A stretch of DNA of 8,357 nucleotides, from positions 1 to 8,357 of the forward strand of contig NZ_JOHY01000108.1 of the NCBI RefSeq assembly GCF_000721495.1, written 5' to 3'. The notes under the pieces were generated by a model that was not told the DNA's origin, did no database searches, and worked only from the letters and a program-made list of their open reading frames with translations. Every line of letters starts with the position of its first letter. Position 1 is the first letter of the stretch. The position numbers were made by a program, and so were the translations under genes. Shown piece after piece: positions 6,201 through 8,357 of this stretch. The DNA is from Streptomyces sp. NRRL F-5123 (GTDB taxonomy: Bacteria; Actinomycetota; Actinomycetes; Streptomycetales; Streptomycetaceae).

Positions 6201-6212
6201 GTTAGCGCTAAC
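6201..6212. promoter_or_regulatory. LacI-type palindromic operator GTTAGCGCTAAC
   Basis: This is a perfect 12-bp palindrome with the central CG typical of LacI/GalR operators. On the minus strand a possible -10 sequence, TAGTTA (6214-6209), overlaps it, with only a weak TTCTCA 17 bases further up. If this is the esterase promoter, the leader would be nearly 500 bases. A degenerate copy, GTTAACGCTCAC, lies at 8013-8024 in front of the XlnA-like gene, which hints at a shared regulator. Which regulator binds is not shown. Confidence 0.55.
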
Positions 6213-6320
6213 TACACGCTTTGTGCGGGAGTGAGAAGCAATGGCTCCCTGCATACATGGGATGTCCCAGGACAAAAACGCTCCCCCCATCCAGTGCTCT
6301 TGTCAAGGGCAGCCGCACAA

Positions 6321-6369
6321 CTCCGGCCCGTGGCCGCGCCGCCCGCCACATGGGGCGGCGCGGCCGGAG
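6321..6369 (-). terminator. Terminator of celB
   Basis: GGCCGCGCCGCCC (6332-6344) and GGGCGGCGCGGCC (6353-6365) form a perfect 13-bp stem with an 8-base loop, starting 5 bases after the TGA at 6371-6373. An alternative outer pairing CTCCGG/CCGGAG (6321-6326, 6364-6369) is possible. There is no T-run, as often in Streptomyces. Confidence 0.8.
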
Positions 6370-6370
6370 G

Positions 6371-7576
6371 TCAGGAGCAGGAGGTGCCGTTGAGCGTGAA
6401 GGCCGTGGGAGGGGCGTAGGAACCGGAGTACGTGCCCTGGAAGCCGAAGGACTGCGTGCCGCCGGCGGGGATCTGGGAGTTGTACGCGAGGTTGGTCGCG
6501 GTGACGGCGCCGGAGGTGGGGCTGACGGCGGCGTTCCAGGCGCTGGTGATGCTCTGTCCGGAGGGGAGGCTGAAGCCGACCTTCCATCCGTCGAGGGAGG
6601 TGGACCCGGTGTTCGTCACGGTGACGGCGGCGGTGTAGCCGCCTGTCCAGGTCTGCGGGGTCACGGTGACCTTGCAGGACGGGGAACCGGAGCCGCCGGT
6701 GCTGCCGCCGGTGGTACCCCCCGTGGTCGTACCCCCCGTGGTGGTGCCGGTCGTGCTGCCGCCGGTGGTCGTACCCCCGGTGGTCGAGCCGCCGACGTTC
6801 ACCGAGGACGAGAAGGACGTCACCGCCAGGCCGGCGCCGTTCTGCCAGGGCTCGAAGCCCGCCTGGACGCTCGTGAGGTACCAGTTGTTCTGGGCCATGC
6901 CCCGGCGGACCGTCTCGGCGGCGAAGTCCTTGACGTCGAAGTTCCAGCTGCTGATGGCGGAGGGCGCCACGAAGGAGATCACGTCGTTGGAGCCGTTGTT
7001 GCCGGTCCACACGTCCCAGCTGCGGCCGCCCACGGTCGCGGTCCCGACACGGGAGCCCACCGGCTGGACGGGACTGGTCTGGTGGTACCAGACCATGATC
7101 TCGGTCTTGTTGACGCCGTCCTTCCTGGGCGTCGGGTCGAGCCAGATGTCGTAGGCGGCGTCGTAGACGGCGTTGCCGACGTAGGTGAACGAGACACTTG
7201 TCGGTGCGCTGCTGATCGCGCTGAGCTGCGCGGGCAGATTGGTGCCCGGCGAGCAGTTGGTGTAGTGGCAGCCGTAGAAGACCGACGGGTACGACTTGGG
7301 GCCGCCGTTGGTGGCGGTGCCGTCGGCCTGGGTGATCTGGAAGCCGCTGCCGGTGACGTTGATGCACTGGGTCGCGGTGGTGCCCCAGCGGTTGTTCTGG
7401 ACCACGTAACGGCCCTGGATGGTGGTCGATCCGTACTGGTCGCAGATCTGGGTGTCGGCGTGGGCAGCCGGAGCCGATGTCAGTGCGATGAGTCCGCCGG
7501 CGGCGACGCCGAGCGCCACGACGACTGACAGCACGGCCTTGCGGGTCGACCGGAAGGCTCGCTGAAGTGTCGGCAT
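6371..7576 (-). CDS. celB: Secreted GH12 endo-1,4-beta-glucanase with C-terminal CBM2 (CelB-like)
   Basis: This 401-residue enzyme should cut internal beta-1,4-glucan bonds in cellulose and related glucans. The catalytic domain closely matches what I recall of Streptomyces lividans CelB. A signal peptide covers 1-40 (STRKAVLSVVVALGVAAGG, APAAHA), with mature start DTQICDQYGS. The GH12 domain spans about 41-258. It shows GRYVVQNNRWG, the Cys103/Cys108 pair in GCHYTNCSPG, nucleophile Glu159 in KTEIMVWYH, and acid/base Glu242 in QAGFEPWQNGAGL. A GGTTTGG-type linker (about 262-298) leads to a complete CBM2 (Cys301 to Cys400) with binding-face aromatics Trp310, Trp347 and Tyr365. The ATG at 7576 has GAAGGGA five bases upstream (7582-7588). 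A CebR-type operator lies 58 bases upstream and a strong terminator follows the stop, so it is probably a single-gene unit induced by cello-oligosaccharides. The gene is divergent from the XlnA-like gene. Confidence 0.96.
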   Translation of the reverse strand: MPTLQRAFRSTRKAVLSVVVALGVAAGGLIALTSAPAAHADTQICDQYGSTTIQGRYVVQNNRWGTTATQCINVTGSGFQITQADGTATNGGPKSYPSVFYGCHYTNCSPGTNLPAQLSAISSAPTSVSFTYVGNAVYDAAYDIWLDPTPRKDGVNKTEIMVWYHQTSPVQPVGSRVGTATVGGRSWDVWTGNNGSNDVISFVAPSAISSWNFDVKDFAAETVRRGMAQNNWYLTSVQAGFEPWQNGAGLAVTSFSSSVNVGGSTTGGTTTGGSTTGTTTGGTTTGGTTGGSTGGSGSPSCKVTVTPQTWTGGYTAAVTVTNTGSTSLDGWKVGFSLPSGQSITSAWNAAVSPTSGAVTATNLAYNSQIPAGGTQSFGFQGTYSGSYAPPTAFTLNGTSCS

Positions 7577-7634
7577 GCTTGTCCCTTCGTCAGGCGATGA
7601 AGTGGGGGGAGAACAGGCAGCACGGAGTCCCGTC

Positions 7635-7654
7635 GAGTGGGAGCGCTCCCACTC
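7635..7654. promoter_or_regulatory. CebR-type operator (20-bp perfect palindrome) upstream of celB
   Basis: The core TGGGAGCGCTCCCA (7638-7651) matches the operator established for CebR, the LacI-family cello-oligosaccharide-responsive repressor of Streptomyces. Perfect symmetry extends three more bases on each side, from G7635 to C7654. It lies 58 bases upstream of the celB ATG, a position that would block initiation or early elongation. No cebR gene is visible in the window. Confidence 0.9.
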
Positions 7655-7677
7655 TGCTCCGGCAGCAGATCAGGAGG

Positions 7678-7706
7678 CGAGCCGTCCCGCGGTCGGCGAC
7701 GGCTCG
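7678..7706. repeat. 9-bp inverted repeat CGAGCCGTC/GACGGCTCG
   Basis: The arms at 7678-7686 and 7698-7706 are perfect, with an 11-base spacer. The dyad lies 24 bases beyond the CebR palindrome on the far side from celB. It may be a second regulator site or a leader hairpin; nothing identifies a binding protein. Confidence 0.4.
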
Positions 7707-7937
7707 GCAGAGATGACCCCTGCCCGGTGCGCGGAAACGTTCGCAAGTGTGCGCACGCGGGGCGCGGGACGTCAACGCCCAGGAGACGGAAATCTCGCCC
7801 CCTGCCGTGCGCCGGGGACGGCGCGGACCGTCTCCCGAAGCGTATGCCCAGGTCGAGCCGCTGACGGCGAGGCAGGCTTGTCGCTGTCACCGTCCACCCA
7901 CGCGTCTGCTGCGGAACGGGCGGTCCTGTGCGATGTG

Positions 7938-7966
7938 TTGACGCGTTCGGACAGGCGCCCTATGGT
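7938..7966 (+). promoter_or_regulatory. Promoter of the XlnA-like gene (TTGACG-N17-TATGGT)
   Basis: The -35 TTGACG (7938-7943) and -10 TATGGT (7961-7966) are separated by exactly 17 bases, a close match to the principal (HrdB-type) Streptomyces promoter form. Transcription would start near 7973 and give a leader of about 157 bases. Both operator-like sites (7991-8001, 8013-8024) lie just downstream of this start. Confidence 0.75.
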
Positions 7967-7990
7967 GCCGCGAAACGATCGTGGGACCTG

Positions 7991-8001
7991 CGAAAGTTTC
8001 G
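7991..8001. promoter_or_regulatory. Xylanase-gene operator CGAAAGTTTCG
   Basis: This perfect 11-base dyad has the form CGAAA-N-TTTCG, the palindrome described upstream of Streptomyces lividans xylanase genes and linked to xylan/xylose-dependent repression. It sits about 18 bases past the predicted transcription start, where a bound repressor would act as a roadblock. It supports the xylanase assignment of the gene that follows. Confidence 0.8.
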
Positions 8002-8012
8002 GCGAGCAGAAT

Positions 8013-8024
8013 GTTAACGCTCAC
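8013..8024. promoter_or_regulatory. Degenerate LacI-type site GTTAACGCTCAC
   Basis: It differs at two positions from the perfect palindrome GTTAGCGCTAAC at 6201 and keeps four of six symmetric pairs with a CG centre. It lies 12 bases past the CGAAAGTTTCG dyad in the xylanase leader. A second regulator may act here, but the match could be chance. Confidence 0.35.
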
Positions 8025-8112
8025 CTTCTCCACCTTCGCACCCACGGCAGGCAGTGCGCCCCGAGAAGCAGCCGGGCACCGGCCGGAGGCCGGCGCCCCG
8101 TCCCCCCACCGT

Positions 8113-8357
<245 letters not shown>

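Larger units (their letters stand above)
5710..6370. other. Long intergenic region / probable structured leader of the esterase gene
   Basis: This 661-base gap separates the esterase GTG from the celB stop. No open frame in it looks like a real protein: the longest are arginine/proline-rich with no recognisable motif or signal peptide. Reading in the esterase direction it holds the celB terminator (6321-6369), a GTTAGCGCTAAC palindrome (6201-6212), an AGGAGG motif with no good start (6190-6195), the dyads CCTGACTCAGG (6103-6113) and CCCGGTTCCGGG (6091-6102), two overlapping alternative 7-bp stems (6001-6038), CGGGG/CCCCG (5955-5972), and the large terminator-like stem (5791-5873). The density of inverted repeats suggests a regulatory leader RNA. 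Confidence 0.5.

Noticed and set aside
6258..6269. TGGGATGTCCCA as a second CebR box
   Set aside because: It has the TGGGA/TCCCA ends but a two-base rather than four-base centre and lacks the GCGC core.
5907..6290. 127-codon minus-strand frame in the esterase leader
   Set aside because: It has no recognisable domain, signal peptide or codon pattern typical of a gene, and it spans the operator palindrome and several inverted repeats.
6278..6306. Minus-strand TTGACA (6306-6301) as an esterase promoter
   Set aside because: The -35 is perfect, but no acceptable -10 follows at 16-18 bases (GAGCGT or AGCGTT), so it was not annotated.
6221..7528. Plus-strand open frame opposite celB
   Set aside because: It is antisense to a complete, recognisable GH12-CBM2 protein and has repetitive Gly/Arg/Ala composition without motifs.

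Overview
The window is very GC-rich, with third-position G/C codon use, leaderless-style AGGAGG-type ribosome sites, Sec/Tat signal peptides and Streptomyces-type secreted carbohydrate enzymes. It most likely comes from a Streptomyces or close relative (Kitasatospora, Streptacidiphilus). Everything that can be read as a gene is an exported plant-polymer-degrading enzyme. There is no sign of phage, transposon, CRISPR, tRNA or rRNA.

Layout: four genes lie head to tail on the minus strand and one partial gene on the plus strand. From left to right they are: a GH10 xylanase with a ricin-type CBM13 (1-1431, minus, C-terminus cut by the window edge); a large secreted parallel beta-helix protein with CBM13, GH141-like in its motifs (1574-3988, minus); a cutinase/PET-hydrolase-type serine esterase with a Thr/Gly/Ser linker and a CBM2 (4348-5709, minus, GTG start); a GH12 endoglucanase with CBM2, closely resembling Streptomyces CelB (6371-7576, minus); and the first 76 codons of a second GH10 xylanase resembling Streptomyces lividans XlnA (8130-8357, plus, cut by the window edge).

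Regulation: the genes appear to be separate transcription units that respond to plant sugars. celB has a 20-bp perfect palindrome containing the CebR operator core TGGGAGCGCTCCCA. The plus-strand xylanase has a clear promoter (TTGACG-N17-TATGGT), followed by the CGAAANTTTCG palindrome known from Streptomyces xylanase genes and a degenerate LacI-type site. The esterase is preceded by about 500 bases with no convincing gene, many inverted repeats, a perfect GTTAGCGCTAAC palindrome and, 82 bases before its GTG, a long branched stem followed by TTTTC on the coding strand. That layout looks like a conditional terminator.

Together the products would attack xylan (two GH10s, probably the beta-helix enzyme), beta-1,4-glucan (GH12) and ester or polyester material such as cutin or suberin (esterase), each held on the plant cell wall by CBM13 or CBM2. 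The least ordinary parts are the CBM2-tethered polyester-hydrolase-like enzyme with its structured leader, the GH141-like enzyme, and a 330-bp CBM13 coding segment shared by two neighbouring genes with one 56-bp stretch of perfect identity.
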